A program made the position numbers and the translations under genes. Shown here in pieces: positions 63,316 to 64,000 of a stretch of 64,000 nt of DNA. The stretch's first letter is position 1. Every line of letters starts with the position of its first letter. This stretch comes from Clostridium sp. CM027 (GTDB lineage: Bacteria; Bacillota; Clostridia; Clostridiales; Clostridiaceae), in assembly GCF_024730565.1 (NCBI RefSeq), contig NZ_CP077725.1, positions 1,054,001 through 1,118,000 on the forward strand, written 5' to 3'. Under the pieces are notes generated by a model. That model ran no database searches and was not told where the DNA came from. It was given only the letters and a program-made list of their open reading frames with translations.

Positions 63316-64000
<685 letters not shown>

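Overview
The window is low-G+C DNA from an anaerobic, endospore-forming Firmicute, most likely a Clostridium sensu stricto species. The evidence is an alpha/beta-type small acid-soluble spore protein, a SpoVA gene set, an anaerobic sulfite reductase (asrABC), an O2-independent glycerol-3-phosphate dehydrogenase operon, AT-rich intergenic DNA and AGGAGG-type ribosome binding sites. The species is not assigned here.

Layout. 1-2.8 kb: 3' part of a branching enzyme gene (running off the left edge) and an O-antigen-ligase-like protein, with a decayed PAP2 phosphatase tail beside it. 3.1-6.8 kb: a cobalamin/cobinamide scavenging operon (cobU-btuF-btuC-btuD, minus strand) behind a cobalamin riboswitch, an unannotated 23-codon leader ORF and a terminator. 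6.9-15 kb: a class B penicillin-binding protein, MsrB, a VCBS-repeat protein, a zinc-ribbon membrane protein, a ParB-like-domain protein and an ECF sigma/anti-sigma/membrane-protein operon. 15-19 kb: a small ribbon-helix-helix/zinc-finger protein and the opuA glycine betaine transporter, both beside copies of a short structured repeat. 19-33 kb: two MATE exporters (one paired with a MerR regulator), GreA, SASP, small membrane proteins, spermidine synthase, BrnQ, an orphan Cache-HAMP histidine kinase and a zinc-ribbon DDE transposase. 33-42 kb: YlxP-like protein, an ABC exporter pair, then asrABC, a Crp/Fnr regulator and an FNT channel that share one promoter/operator design. 41-47 kb: a glycerophosphodiesterase and a glp operon (dehydrogenase, partner oxidoreductase, DUF1667 protein, GlpT) behind a terminator leader.

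47.6-50.8 kb holds a six-gene operon DUF1657 / DUF421+DUF1657 ('2Duf') / spoVAC / spoVAD / spoVAEb / DUF1657, the arrangement known as spoVA2mob, which is linked to high spore heat resistance. Beside it an IS21-family element (51366-53867) sits inside a GHKL histidine-kinase remnant. The 5-bp target duplication is visible, and removing the element restores the reading frame. 54-58 kb: a cyclase-family hydrolase, a GntR-ABC transporter operon and a gamma-class carbonic-anhydrase-like protein. 57.9-59.8 kb: a group IIC intron with its reverse transcriptase, inserted just after the terminator of an rRNA operon. 59.8-64 kb: that operon on the minus strand (5S, 23S, partial 16S) without spacer tRNAs.

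The best leads are the leader ORF that ends inside the B12 terminator hairpin, the identical Crp-site/-10 geometry of the asrA and FNT promoters, the spoVA2mob operon next to IS21, the group IIC intron at the rrn terminator, and a four-copy short repeat family that abuts stop codons. No CRISPR array, prophage, recognisable anti-phage system or tRNA gene was seen.
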